A stretch of DNA of 64,000 nucleotides from Ophioceras dolichostomum. Its lineage: Eukaryota; Ascomycota; Sordariomycetes; Magnaporthales; Ophioceraceae. Positions 1 through 12,946 of this stretch are shown in pieces. Position 1 is the first letter of the stretch. The number at the start of each line of letters is the position of its first letter. The stretch is from contig PYST01000185.1 of assembly GCA_003049485.1 (NCBI GenBank), positions 1 to 64,000 on the forward strand, given 5' to 3'. The notes under the pieces are model-generated. The model was not told the origin of the DNA. It saw only the letters and a list, made by a program, of their open reading frames with translations, and made no database searches. A program made the translations under genes and the position numbers.

Positions 1-3000
1 CCCATCCGAAGTCGAGGGGTTGGGGTGCAGGGCAGAAAAGTGTCCCGGAAGGTGGTTTGTCCCGGAAGGTGGTAGATTACGTTAGTGGGCGCCGTTGTTG
101 GCCCTAAGCTTATATAACCGTAACGGCTGCATGCCAGTCTAACTCTCGAACGACCGGCCGCCAATGCAAGACACCGACTTCCATCAGGGACAGCATCCCT
201 TGCGGGAAGGTGTCATTTCTCAACGAGTCAATCGCTCGCAGCACGACCCATCAGCCTTGACCACTATGACAAATACCTACCACAGCAGCTTGTTACTCCC
301 CGGATTGGTTTTTCTCGATCACGAGAGCTCCCCGCGACTCCGCAAGCTCGCCAGGTTCGGCATCTTCAGACCGGGGTGGTGGGAGGGCAGTGCCGCGGTT
401 GTACTGTTGGAACACTGAGGGACCGGTGCCTGACTCTCCTGGGAAGGAGGTGTGGTGAAGGCGAAGGTGTCCGATGATGAAAGTCTACGCTACTAGGTTT
501 TCTCCTAGTATAGGAGACAGAAAGGTAGGCTCGGGCCGAAGTGGATAATGCGCGGGAAAGGCCCAGAGTTTAACGGTTCGGGCGGGTACCGAAATGTCGG
601 GGACGGAATCCATTTACCGGCCGCCTGAGGACCGCCCGAATGTTCGGAGTGCATCCCAGCCATGGCCGCCATCCCGGGCTTTGGGCCACTACTCGCCATT
701 CGGCGAATCTCCCCACTTGGCAGCCGTCCGTCGGAAGTTGATCATAGCATAACTCGCGTTCTAGGAGAAGTCACCCCTCCCTCTGCCGTGCCCCTCTGCG
801 GAACTCGCCGCCATCACCGAGCTGGAGCCAACCGTTAAGGAGGAGCTGCCTGCGTGGTGGTGGCCTTATTCTCCTGCTTTCACTGCCACGGCACCTTACA
901 GTTATTGATGTAGATGATGTAGATTTCCCTTCGTCAGCCCACGGAGACGTCCGGACCGACCCCAATTCTCTCCCTTCTTACGTTAATGAAGGGGGTTTTG
1001 AGGGGGAAAAGAAAGATCATGGGAGTTGCCGCTGCGCTGACTTTTTGCCACTAATATTTTAGGGAGTTTCAGGGGGAACGTAGACCGCCGATGAGGTCGG
1101 GAGGTGGTAAGTCGCAAGCTGTGCTGGGCTCTGCTGTGCTCTGCCGTGCCGTGGCCTTGCATGGCTTCTCGTAACCCAGCCGAGATTATCTGGACCTTTT
1201 GGGGGTTTGTTACAACCGGGAATTTCGAGGCTCGGTTGGACTTACACACGTTTACTACTACCCTCCAATATGTAAGGACCTTACCGACTGTGAGGCAACG
1301 ATGTCAGGCAGGCATTTCTTGGACGGTCGATTTTCGCCCGTGGTCGCACCACGTCTTGCCCAGGTAAGAAGATGCCTGTCAGCCTCGTAAGGCAAGGCCA
1401 AGGAAGGTAGTACAGTGGATGACTATTAGATTGTTTAGTTTTTCAAGACTTGCCAGCGCCATTGGACGGCTGCCGCCCTGTTAGCATTCACCCTCAGGTC
1501 AACATCGCAGTAAGTGAGGAGGTCTTTCGATTTTGATTATTCACTACACCCAACGCTCGATGGATTATCTCCTTTTACTCACAAGGGTCTGACCTCCTCC
1601 CATCGGGTGAGCAGATATGGATATTAGTAACCGACCAAACCCACTCCTTCACGAGGAGAGATTTCATTACATGAGATCATCCGTGCTGTGTACGGTTGTG
1701 TACAGGGAAGATATCGAGTCGAGAGCAGCCGATACTTGGACTAGCGATGCGACGTTGTTGATGATGATATCATTTCGGTCGCCATACCCTTCCGATGGAC
1801 GGGAGGGTTAGACAATCACGATTAGCGATACTATACGAGGAGTTGTATTTCCTCCATTCCAATGAGAGGAGCTCATCAACTCAACAGACCCAATCTAACA
1901 GACCTGGCCCGCCGTGGAAGACAGGGACGAGCACCTTAGGGCCGCGCTTTTTGTACCGTAGGCAAAGTCTGGTGGGTGGGAAGATCGGGCATCGAAAGTG
2001 AAAACAAAACGCTGTGCGCTAGAGCCAAAAATGTTGATAATGTCCAATTAATCTCTAAGCGATAAATGACCCAGCGGATAGCCTCATTGCCGGAGCTAGT
2101 CAAGAAGAAGAAATACGGTCGGTATTGATCGTGTGGGGAGCGGTCTCTATTCGAAACAGGCACTTACGAATGCTCCGGCCTGGTGGGCTTCTGAGGTCCG
2201 CCCGCGCAGAGCGTCCGGGGAGGATGGGGACGCCCATTCCCGCTCGGACGCGGAGCTTGGCTCGAAAAATGGCTTCCCCGGTCCCCTGCCTGCGAGACGA
2301 GCCTGCCTGCGTGCCGGACCCATCGCGACATCGCCCTAGAAGATCTTGGAATCCGAATCCTAGACAAAATGTGACGATGAATAGTGCACAGAGCCAAGTT
2401 TACCAGGCTGGATTTGTTCGCCCGTTGTCGTCCTATTATCAACAAGATCCATTTCCTTATCAAGCTGCAGATCTGTCACATCCTATGACTCGTCCCAGTA
2501 TTATGTACGACTCCAGAAGGAATTCGAGTCGGCGCTTCGAGGTGATGAGACGGGAGACGAGCCAAGATACTCAGTCGGCATCTAGCCCGACACGCCACGC
2601 GGTACGTGGAATTTTCCACGCCGTGTATGCGTGAAACCATCTCAGGGCGTGAGATATGTGTACCACGTGTACAATAGATATGGCTAGAGAGGCACGCTCG
2701 ACGAAGGAGGAATGAAGGCGAGACGTATATGAAGAGCGGGGGATTTTGATCCCATAACCTCGCCAAGTCCGGTCCGTCTCGACTTAACGCGCTGAACGTG
2801 TTTGTCCAACGATCCCCAGACTAAAGGAAACAAAAATGGCCAGATAGGCAGGTCAGCTCGCTGGGTTTTGCATCTCAATCCCCTTGCGTCTTCTCTTATC
2901 GCCCCGCGCTGGCGGGCGGGAGAGGGAGAGTAATGGGAGAGGGGTAAAAAAGGGGGCTGTGTGTGAATGGGTCGGGGAGGACAACCGACTTTGGCGCAAC

Positions 3001-6000
3001 TGGGCGGTTGTCTGTTGGTGATGACGGCAGGGCCCTTGGGCCTCTCACAGGCGCAAGAGCAAGTCGTGAGAGAGGAAATCCTCCGCATAACAATGCCAAT
3101 GTCCGTCACAGTGGCGTGGGCGGCAAGCTGAGATTCGGAAAAAAAGCAACGACGAGCCGACTTCGGCTGCGATCGCGACGATCACTTGGGATCGACTTAG
3201 ACCCGCTTTGTTACTTGCCTGCTCGCCTCCTCGCTCGCCTGCAACCTCTCGCACGTCCAGTATCGCAGATCTCTGTGTGCTCGGCCGATCGGCCTTGCAT
3301 TCCGTCACGCCGTCTCTTAACGCTCCTACGAAGTGCTGTGCTTCTTGTCCTTCGGCAGATGGCTGGTGGAGGAACGGTAAAGCAGGTACGGAGTGCACCG
3401 GAGGCAGATGTCGAAACTCCTTCGCGTGCAACAGACAGACACAAGGAAAAAGTAAAGCAAATGGACGCAACCCACCCTAGCCGGCTTTTGTCTCGCATCT
3501 GTATAACCGTCACACGACGACGACACCATCAGTGTCGGGAAAATTGAGACCGTTGAGGAACAACGTCGTCCGCGCCCATCGCCAAGCAAAGCGAAAGCAA
3601 CCAAGCAGCCAACCGGCCACACGCAGGACACAGTAGACCAATGCAGTCTCCCGCAGGCGGCCGCCGCTGGTCCAGAAGGACGGAAGCGACAGGTAGGCAG
3701 GCAGGCTGTGTATCGACGGGCGCCAGCTCCTGCTGCCGCCGTCGTTGTCGTGTTTCCCGGCTTCTGGCTCTGTGCAAATGGCAAACCGGGAAACGAAACT
3801 ACCGCGGACCTGTAACAGCATCTGGTACGGAGGAGACCGACGCCAGAAACCAATAGGAGGGCTGAAGCCTAGCTGTGACGCCACTTACCGTTGGCAGATG
3901 ATGCACACATAAAAAGAGAAAGCGAGAAAAAGCAGATCGTGAGATCCTCGAAACTGACTGCTCGACAAGACAAGCTTTCTGCAACAGAATTTGGAAAAAA
4001 GGTCGGATGAGGAAAATGATCAGGGTCGTTGGAGGGAGCGCTACCTGTGTTCCCCCGGTTGCGCTTTTCCTCCATGTAGCTAGCCCCTGGGAATCTGAAA
4101 CGCGCTCTGCTGGGATTCTCGCAGGGGGATGACGAAGGTGCCTGCCGAGGAGAAACGGAGAAGAAAAAATACCGGATCTTACCTAAATAGAGTTAGCCCC
4201 TTTTCAATGCTCGCCAACTCGCCTCATCCTCCCTCGAATATCGTGTATAATCGCGGCTCTGAATGCCGTTCTGCTTGCTTTCTTTCATATCTGCTTTGGT
4301 CATGCCCCCCTTCCATCGATCCATCCTCCTGCACGCAACCCAACGAATTGCCTCGGGCGTTGGGGTGAAGCAGGTCTCGTCATCCCATCGATTCGCGGAA
4401 CAAAAAAGTCATTGATGAGTTGTTGCGTGCTGCGCAGTCTTCCCCCTGCTGCAGATCATCCTAGCTTGATTTCCTGAACCGTCCTATCCACCCCCTGTCT
4501 GATGAAGACCCTTCCTCGATGAAAAGTGAGGGGTTCAGTTGGACCCTCAACCTCAATGCAAAAACATCAGACTAGATGCCGGCACACGATGAGCTGATAC
4601 AGCTCTCCGGAAGGGATAAGGGGAAATACGGACGGGAAGGATTGAAGACACAACTTTCTCGGACGAAAATGCATTTTTGTGCAACTGCGCTCAACTGCTG
4701 CCCACCGCTCACTTCCTTTCAAAAATTCCTCGGTCGACCCGCGCCCCTCCAAAACTGCTCTCCAGACCCGACTGCTACTCTTCTCCTGTCGATTGCATTA
4801 CGATGCGCGGCGGTCGGCAGTCAGGTCAGGCAGGCGGTGCGACTAAAACGGGATTGGACGCTGCAGGAACAGCGAACAGATTGGATGACACGAGAGCCGG
4901 TCGGCGGGAGGGAGCAATACGGTGGTGGGTTGAATGCCAAGATTAGGTGAGCCTGCAGTCCATCCCCAGCAGCAGCAGCGCGAAGAAACCCAAAACCAGG
5001 AAACCCCGCCCGCAGAAATTATACCCCTGATGAGATGTTGCTATTGCTGGAGCTTTTCCTCTGCTTGAAAAGCAGTCGTCATGTGTGAGGGGAAAGGGGA
5101 TGATGCTGGGGGAGGCAGCCCCTCTCTCGTCTGTCCTACCTCCCTCCTCGGGATCTGGCCTCTTTCCTCTTTTTGCGTCGTCCCGTCCCTTCCAACCCAA
5201 GAAGGAAGAAGGAAGGCCACCAACCAGACGGTGGCGGCGGCGAGCGAGCGAGTGAGGCGAGGGGAACCACACACACGACGACGACCGATGGGACCAACTG
5301 CGTGGGTGATTGTGCTAAAAACGTGATATTTGATCCAAGCCTGCATGGTGGAGATTGAAATTGTTCATGCTTCCCTGCTCTTCTTGTCTGGCTGGCGTCC
5401 TCAACCATTCGAACAAGGAATCTCCAGCCGCATCTTCGGGCAAACCAGGAACATGAAGAAGCAGCTGTTTCTGATTCTTCTTACCACGGCTAACACGGCG
5501 AGCCACGCTGTGATGAATCAATGGCGAGGCGGAAAAGCCATTCCCTCGCCGTTTGGGGGTCTTGGTGCGCGCCATGGCGCGATGAGGCGTGATCTTTTAG
5601 CTCTCCTTCATCTTATAACGAAGAAAAAACAGAAAATGGAACCAGCAGCCAAGCCCAAAAACGGTGCGTGGCTTGTCCGGTTCTCGAGGCTGCCGAGGCC
5701 TCTGGCTGGCACAGCATGCAAACAGCGGGCAGAGCAGGGTAGGGTGTTGTTTGCTTGCTTGCTTGCGAACAACTTGTGCCTCATCGTGTCGAGAGTCGAG
5801 TCGACAGAACAGAACAAAAAAGGGGCGGCCACGATAGATGAAGGATCAAATCTCCAACCAAAGGGGGGTTTCTCTGTGGGCGTGTGGCCGGGGTAAATTG
5901 GCATGGGGGCCCTTGAGTGTGGCCCTCCCAAGTCCTCTCAGCCCGCACCCCGATGATTGAGGAGGGCCCACACCAAACTCACTGCAGCGACTGCACTGAC

Positions 6001-7419
6001 TTCAGCAGCCACGCACGCTGATGAGCGCAGCGCCTTTCGGTGCCGCTGGACTGATGTCAGTAGCGGGGGGGAGGGGGGGAGCATTTCTTCTTTGCACACT
6101 GCACAGGGAGCCAAGACCAGGAACATGAGCCGTAAACCCCAGCACCATGCGTGAGGCAGAGCAGCCCACTTCTCTGTGGTCGTCCGGTCTCCATTGTTTC
6201 CTTTTCCGGGGGGGATGGTCTGGTCACCCGCATGCCCTTCTCTGCCCAATATACCTGCATTGCTCTCCCGGTTCCTTCGATATTGATCGAAGGTTGGCCT
6301 TCCGTTTCCTCCTCCTCCCCCGGGTCAACGCTCCCTCTTCCCATTCGTGCCATTCGTGAAATCCCGACCACAGTCGCTCTCTTTGCCTCAAATCCTTCCT
6401 TTTGCTGCGCACGAGAGAGCCACTTGGCCGATTACGCTCCTTCCCGTCTTGCCGACGCGCACTTTCTTTCCCTTCCCTTCTTAGTCGTTTAAGCTTGACT
6501 GACTGGACACGGGGCCGTCCCTCCCTGCCGTCGTCTCTCAGCTGTTTATCAACCTTCGTTTCTCTCCTCACCCTTTCCCTTCCAGGTTTCCTTTACCTTC
6601 GTTTGTCTATTCTCTCCTCTCCCGCTCGTTTTCTTCTTCCTCCTTTGGGCGGGTGGCGACGACTTCCTCGGGTTCGACACCACATCTTTCCCTTCGTTGG
6701 CCGGCCTTGTCTGTTCTTCTTTTTCCCCTTCCTGCCCTTCACTTCTCGTCGGGTCGTGGTTGCCGCCCTGGGGTATCAAACCACAGCTGTCACCACCTTC
6801 ATCTCCGTTCTTCACACACGATCGCCAGCCTGGGCTCCTTCTTTTCTTGTTTTCTTTCGACTCGGATTACACCTGTACTCCTTCCTCGTCTCCGGAACAT
6901 CTCACCTGTCAACCCCAGGTGTCGAATACGAAGAAGAGCCAATCTCGACTCACCTACCACCGTCTCCCGAGAGCTGAACTGAAGCATAATGGGCTCCTTG
7001 TGACACCGTGATCCGAACCCGCTCAGCCGTCACACATTGTCATCTCTCTTCAGCCCCGGCTGCGCGACAGGACTTAGACCCGAGGAAACAGAACAGCAAT
7101 TCACCCATCTTACATTATCTACTTCATCAACGGGGCGTCCTCATCAACGGACTTTTCATTGGGATTTCTTATTAGTAGACGCGAAATCCACGTCTCAAAA
7201 TATTCCCGCCTCCCCCTCCTCACATCTCTTCTCTGGCCACTTCAGGAATTCCAACGCGAGATCGAGACCCGAAACCCCACCAAACCATACCAGTCGCGAA
7301 AGTGCTAGGCTCGGGTACCTACAGACTGCGGGCATCTAGATCTTGCTTTCTTCGTTGTTTGTCCCCCCTATTCTCTCGGAGACTCGACAGGACAAGCTTC
7401 GCCTAGGAACTCGTCGAAG
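1..7419. other. Long gene-poor stretch ending in a probable 5' leader
   Basis: No reading frame here shows a recognisable domain, codon bias or a convincing exon chain; the longest open stretches are about 170-190 codons and look random. From about 6180 to 6950 the plus strand is strongly pyrimidine-rich, which is common in fungal promoters and 5' leaders, so the last kilobase probably belongs to the promoter and untranslated leader of the CFEM gene that starts at 7420. The rest may be gene-free or may hold a non-coding transcript or decayed element that I cannot recognise. Confidence 0.5.
41..74. repeat. 17-bp tandem direct repeat, two copies
   Basis: Two adjacent copies (41-57 and 58-74) of a 17-bp unit beginning tgtcccggaaggtgg, differing only in the last base. 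No coding context and no known function. Confidence 0.8.
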
Positions 7420-8762
7420 ATGGGTTCACATCGAGCCATCCTGCTTGTCCTCTCCGCCGTGGCGGGACTCGTCGTGGCCCAGGATTTCAGTGTGGTGCCG
7501 ACTTGCGCTGTAAGTCAAAACTCTTTCCCCTCCTGTCCGGCCCGCACTATACAGTCGTCAGTACAGTCGTCAGCATGCGCATCTGTTCCGGGGAAAGATG
7601 ACAGCTTTCGCCGGCACGATATATTGGCATTAGCAACGCCTCAATATATCGCATGCATGCAGGCCCAGCACCCCGCCTCCACGCAGTGCCATCGTGCATG
7701 GTCGGCTAAATAGGCTGCGGTTGCTGTTGCATTGGGACATCGTATGTCCGTGACCAGATCTGGAGCGGCTCGCTAACATTCACACTATGTCTGGTACGCA
7801 GCAACCATGTTATGGGTTGATGAAGCAAGAAGCAGCCAAGTCAATGGGCTGTGCGAGCGACAGCGATACAGCCTGCCAGTGCGGCAAGCCGTCTTTCTGG
7901 GATGGTCTTAAGTCCTGCTCACTTCAAAGCTGTTCGGCGGACCCCACTACCTCAGAGCAAACGCTGCTTACCTATGCCCAGGCCCTCTGTAACAGTGAGT
8001 TCGCTCCCTGCTAATATCTAGAGTCCGGCCGAGACGCCTATGCTGACCATCATTATCCAACTTTCAAAGATGTGGGTGCTGCTATCAACACCGGCGGGGC
8101 GGGCACACAAGCGCCGACTACCACCCCCACACCAACACAGCCTGCACCCTCGCAGACTCCTCCGGCTACGTCTGCGGCTTCGCAAACTCCATTGAGCGTA
8201 AGTCTCCTGTACAAGAGCGACAGACACGTGCAATACGCAGCGAATTCCTAGACCTAACATGCACCTCTTCATCTAGTCGACCACACCAGTTGCCGCCGCA
8301 CCAACCACTACTTCCTCACAACCCCAGAACACTGCGAGCACGCCGACGTCAAGCCCCAGCGGCGGCAGCAGCCAATCCACCTCGTCAGCGTTTTCATCAT
8401 CAACCTCATCGTCGTCCACCGGCGCAGCAGCCGCGGCGGGCAGCGGTTCTGGCAGCAGCAGCAGCGACTCCGGCGAGGGACTCTCCCAGGCCACTAAGCT
8501 CGGAATTGGGATCGGCGCCGGCGCGGCCGCCGTGGGTCTCATCGGCGTCGCGGCCTGCCTCATCCTGCATAAGCGCGGGAAGCGCCGCGACAGCAGCGGC
8601 GTGCGCTCGCTAGCCATTAGCGAGCCGATGCCCGGCTCGGGCCGCTCGTACGCGGGCGACCACCACACCGAGAAGTACTCCGTCGGCATGTCGGACTTGG
8701 AGTTCAAGTCGCGACGGTACGAGGATATGCTTCCGCGGCAGTCACCACGGAACATGGTTTGA
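7420..8762 (+). CDS. CFEM-domain cell-surface protein with one membrane segment
   Basis: Exons by splice signals are 7420-7509, 7802-7994, 8070-8197 and 8277-8762 (298 aa); all junction phases agree. Residues 1-21 form a signal peptide ending at VVAQ. The CFEM domain follows with exactly eight cysteines (PTC, QPC, MGC, ACQC, KSC, QSC, ALC), the family signature of fungal extracellular proteins, some of which bind haem or act at the host interface. After it comes a long Ser/Thr/Pro/Ala linker typical of O-glycosylated wall-spanning stalks. A membrane helix (roughly GIGIGAGAAAVGLIGVAACL) precedes a basic stop-transfer KRGKRR and a cytosolic tail of about 60 residues. The tail suggests a transmembrane rather than GPI-anchored form. 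The ligand cannot be told from sequence. Confidence 0.9.
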
Positions 8763-9507
8763 ATCTTGCATCATCATCATCCATAAAATTAAGCATGGAA
8801 GGAGGGGTTAAGGGAGCACGGGACAGACAGGAGTTGGGAAGCGGAACATTGCCATGCACTTTCTTGATCAGTGTAACGAAGTGATGTGTGGGGGAGTAAG
8901 AGAGGAAGAGAGGAAGAGAGGAGAAACGGAGAAGTGAAGGGACTGTTAGGCATTGTGTTTTGCCTTCTGTTGGAAGTGCGCTGCCGCGACTTGTCTATCG
9001 TCCTCGCCTGTTTTGCTGCTTAATACCCACCGCCAGCACAGCAACTTACTTTCTGATATGATACCACGGGTTATTTTTTTCTTAGGATCTTAGTAGAGTA
9101 GCAAAACAGCACCAAAGCCAAGAAAAAATCAAGACAAAAAAACAACACCCTGAAAACAAAGGAAGGGTTTATTAGTTCGCACTCCTGCGCGGTCTAACGG
9201 CCTGTTTCGTACGTTTATCAAGTCCAATGATTGACTGCGGATGAAGTTCAAGCCCCCTACTAGACAGACAATATGTCAACGTGATATTGATAGTAGCAGT
9301 ATATCAAGCATTGGTGGTAAATACACTCTTTTATAGATACACGGCGCTCAACAGGCACCCCGTAAATACGCTGTTTCTATAGATACAATGCGCTTCGGGC
9401 GCGTAGGCAGACAGGATAGGGATCTCTTGACACCCTACCGACAGAGATGATGGGGATGGCCTGAGGTAGAAGGCAGGCGACACGGAAATCTACGGCCGCC
9501 TCCAGCT
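8763..9507. other. Convergent 3' intergenic region
   Basis: Lies between the 3' ends of the CFEM gene and the mitochondrial L22 gene. It contains a short aggaagag-type purine repeat near 8900 and an A-rich stretch at 9110-9170. No coding signal was seen. Confidence 0.6.
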
Positions 9508-10800
9508 CTACCAGGAGTAATGCTGCCGCTGTGCCGTGATGGGTCGGTTGGGGTGATGCAACCAAGGAGTGCGCTTGGCCTTCTTCGCTTGGCTCTCCTC
9601 GTGCTCCCGGATTCTAGTCTTCTCCTCCTTGACGACGAGCGTGATGTCTGGAAGCGCGCGCGAAAGGATGTGTCAGCGTGGGTACCTTTTAATTTGACGA
9701 CTGACCGCCTTCTCTCTCTCTCTTTCTCTCTCGTGGATTTGGGCAAACTTACTTGACGAGCTGTCCCATTTCTGATCGGATCGGCCCCTCGCGCGATACG
9801 TCAAGTACCGGTTGTGGAATGGACCCCTGTTCACCCAGGCCTGCTCGATGTACATGTTGGTCGGCTCGTCGATCGTGATCCACTTCCCGTCCTTCGTCTG
9901 GAACTTCACAGGCTCGAACTCGTCCTCCCCGGGCTCCTTGCCCGCCCGGCCGAGGCCCATGCCCGCCACGACGGTGGCCTCGTCCCTAGCCAGGTGCAGC
10001 TGCAGCCCCAGCTCGCGCGCCCACTTCTTCTTGCTGAACCGCATCTGCACCATCGCCTCCTCGACCGTTTTGCCCGCAACCTGGCGCGCAAGGTGCACGA
10101 TCTTCTTGGTAGACGTGTGCAGCAGGGGGCCCCGAGAGACGTATCGTCGCTCCGTGCGCGCGATGAGCTCCTCGTGCGTCTCGCGGCCGCGGGGGTCGAG
10201 GCCGCGGGCCACCATGCGCGCCACCATCTTGCGCTGCCACCGCACGCGGCTGCGCGGATCTGGGTCCGTAGACCGCGCCATAGCCTCGTAGTTGCGCATG
10301 CCGCCGCTGTGCAGCCTCGAGCCGCCAGGAGCGGCAGCTGTGGGGGGTTGTTGTGCCTCCTTGGCGTCCTGGTCGGAGGGTTTGGAGGCCTCGAGCTCCT
10401 CAGCAAAGATGGACGTGTTCAGGTTCGCGGACATTAGCTTCTTTTGGAACCTCTCGACGTCGGTCTGGCGCTGCTTCTCGATCTCCTTGGAGAAGGCGAG
10501 CTTCTCCTCCTGCTCCGACTTCGCGGGTTTGGACTTGCGGCCCCAGCCAAAGAGGTTACGACGCTGGACGAGCTGCCCTGCTGTAGCAGCAACAGGCCTG
10601 GCCGCTACTGTGCTTGCGAGGGAGAGGCATTGCATCGAGTTGCAGAGTGCTGTGGTGGCGGTCGATGGCCGGAGGGAGGCCGAGGCTGCTGTGCATCTTT
10701 GTTAGCATTGTTGCTTGGTGCGGCTTAGCTCGACAGTAACATCGTCAATTGAGGACCTACCAGCCCGTAAGGCTCGCCTCGAAGGAAGGTTTAGGCTCAT
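9508..10800 (-). CDS. mrpl22: Mitochondrial large-subunit ribosomal protein uL22m
   Basis: Three exons read on the minus strand: 10800-10761, 10688-9753 and 9647-9508, giving 371 aa with consistent phases. The first intron has a GCTAAC branch site and joins a 13-codon first exon (MSLNLPSRRALRAG) to the body; a model starting at the internal Met at 10635 would miss it. The N-terminus is Arg/Ser/Ala-rich without acidic residues, as expected for a mitochondrial presequence, followed by RRNLFGWGRKSK. The C-terminal half has the L22 core (TSTKKIVHLARQVAGKTVEEAMVQM split over two helices, then the hook carrying AWVNRGPFHNRYLTYRARGR). L22 lines the peptide exit tunnel of the mitoribosome. It is divergent from cox9, 326 bp away. 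Confidence 0.88.
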
Positions 10801-11126
10801 TGTGGCCTCTCTCGTCGAATTGCGGTTGCGAATAGCTGCCTCCAGCAGCTTTACTCGAGCTTACAGACTAAAATTTCCCCTGTTCGTTGTCGTCGGTAAG
10901 CGAGACCGTGTTGCTGACATAACCGGCGTTCCTGGCTGGCGGAGCTGCTTGTTCGGAACTGCTCGGAGCACGTGACCCTGACAGCTCCACTTATGCGAAT
11001 AACATCAGGTCATGTTTTGGAGCTCCCATTTCTTACCATAAAAACGACTTCTCACGAACCGAATCCGCAAATCCGCGAGCAAATCCCACCCAGTCGCCGC
11101 GTGCTCGAACAAGCAAAACCGTCACA
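10801..11126. promoter_or_regulatory. Divergent promoter between mrpl22 and cox9
   Basis: Only 326 bp separate the start codons of two nuclear genes for mitochondrial proteins transcribed away from each other, so both core promoters must lie here. No specific operator was recognised. Confidence 0.6.
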
Positions 11127-11680
11127 ATGGCCATTAAACCGATCGTCGGCGTATGTACCATCTCTGGACGAGGTCCACGGCCGCAATGGCTCTTCTCCGT
11201 GTGGCGGATTGAGGAGGGAGGAGACGGATTGGGTTCGTGAGGGACCGGGTCGGCTAAGAATTGCCATTTGCTCAACAGATACTTCGCCGAAACCTCATCC
11301 TCGACATCAGCATCGCGCTGGGTATGTTTTCTCCACGCTCTTTCGAACGGACAAAGAAGTCAAGGCTCTTTTGCTTGGCCGTCGGGCTTTGCCTGGCCAC
11401 CCACACTATCTTGGTCGTCGAAATCTCGGCTGCTTCCAGATGTGCTAACCTCGGTTCAACCACAACAGGTCTCGGTGTCTCGATGGGTAGCGCCTGGTGG
11501 TACGGAATGACCGATCTTCGCGGAACCGCACGCATTACACGAAAGTCCATCGAGAGAGATATGCTGACTTGACATTTCCCCGTTGTCTCTAGGTACGGCT
11601 ACCACCTGCCCCGTACCCACGCCCGGGACGCCCTCTATAAGAAGCTCGAGGACCAGCGGGCGGCCGCCAGGGCGACCTGA
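11127..11680 (+). CDS. cox9: Cytochrome c oxidase subunit VIIa
   Basis: Four exons, 11127-11150, 11279-11321, 11469-11499 and 11593-11680, encode 61 aa; each junction phase fits. The product begins MAIKPIVG and continues with a positively charged turn (ILRRNLILD), one membrane helix (ISIALGLGVSMGSAWWYG) and a basic C-terminus (YHLPRTHARDALYKKLEDQR). This is the layout and length of yeast Cox9 and its fungal homologues, a nuclear-encoded, single-span accessory subunit of complex IV in the inner membrane. The third intron uses donor gtacgg; gtacgg also opens exon 4, so the repeat itself does not disturb the tail. The gene is too broken by introns to be visible as one long frame. Confidence 0.9.
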
Positions 11681-12235
11681 TAATGTTCGGTCGTCGGAGA
11701 GAGGGTGGAAGGTTCGACGAGGAGAAGTGCCGGATCGGCTGCTTGTAAATACCGTCCGGGATGGGAGAGCCGGAGCGCGGGCACACATAGATTCAAGGGG
11801 CCGGATCGGGGCCGGATCGGGTCCGCAGGGGGAGCCATGCATTGTACTACTGTTCAATTACCGATGGACATCTAGATGAGTCAAATTAAGACAAGCGCAT
11901 CGCATGCATCTGGTTTCTATCTTCCTTTTTGTGAGTTCGCCGAGGGGTTTGCCCTCGAGGTGAGCGCCGCGGGGGTTGAACGCGTTGCTATATACCCACG
12001 CCCAACTGTTCCAGTGATCCAATCAAGACAACTGGACCCTTTCTCTGATGACCGCGATCAAATTCGTTCACTTCTGTATGTTCAAGGGTCGCCCGGTCAT
12101 TGCCTTTCCGTCCCGATTGGGTAGCGTAACACAGATCTCCGAGCGCTATCTAGAGCTCGGCGAGAAGGGGAGTATCGAGAGCAATTGAGATCTCGGGTGT
12201 GACGTTTCCAGCTTTTCGTATTGATGATTACTTTA
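11681..12235. other. Convergent 3' region between cox9 and som1
   Basis: No coding signal was seen. A direct duplication of the decamer gggccggatc/ggggccggat lies at about 11799-11820. Confidence 0.5.
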
Positions 12236-12804
12236 TTATGAACCCTCTAATCCCCCTCGTCTCTCTTTCAACTCCTCCGGCTTCGGCCTTACTTTGGCCG
12301 GCGCGGTGGCGGCCCGTTCTGCTGGCGCTGTCTCTGTTGCTGTCGCCGCTGTACCAGCAGGGCAGCCTTCAAACCCCTCCCAGGCGGTAGTTTCCACCAT
12401 AAATTTACCCTTCAAGTCTTGACACCTAATAAACAACGTCGAACAGAGGACGGCACAAAAAACAAAAAGCAAGTCAGACCAATAAGCGAACTTCGGGAAT
12501 CTTTAAGCCATGAACAAAAGAGGAACCAATTGGACATCAAAGGTATAAAACTTTCAATTCTCACAAATGGGTTTGGCACATACCTCCTGAATAACCTGGG
12601 AACAGGCCAGCAATGCACCCGAGAGTCTTCGGTCCGGGGCGACTCGACGGCGCAGTCGTACTGAAGAATCGTCAACAGCTCGCAGTCGTTCAGAAGGTCC
12701 ACGCGACGACGGCCGCCTGGCAGTTTCCGCCTGCGCCCGTCCGCTCCCGTCTGAACCTTCCGGGGCAGCTCTGCTGCTGACCAGCCGGGGACCGACGAAG
12801 CCAT
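12236..12804 (-). CDS. som1: Som1-like mitochondrial inner-membrane peptidase subunit
   Basis: Two exons on the minus strand, 12804-12584 and 12425-12236, give 136 aa; the donor is gtatgt and the acceptor is ttattag. The central part shows the fungal Som1 pattern: a GRRRKLPGGRRRVDL basic segment, two spaced cysteines in NDCELLTILQYDC, then CWPVPRLFRRCQD and VETTAWEG. In yeast Som1 is a small subunit of the inner-membrane peptidase (Imp1/Imp2) complex that removes intermembrane-space sorting signals. The C-terminal tail, rich in Ala, Thr, Glu and Pro, is longer than usual. It sits 142 bp from the divergent Rad51-like gene and close to cox9 and mrpl22. Family assignment rests on remembered motifs. 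Confidence 0.75.
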
Positions 12805-12946
12805 CAGGTCAAATCAGGTCGAGGCAGGGGCGCGGTCGACAACACCGGACTGGCTGACGGAATATTTCGGAGGAAGGGCCTAGACTTGTAACGTAACAGG
12901 TGGCTCGGCGATTGCAGTGGTTCTGGATTGATGAATTTCAAAATTG

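Noticed and set aside
2125..2634. Open frame of 169 codons on the plus strand
   Set aside because: No recognisable domain and two overlapping frames of similar quality; likely chance.
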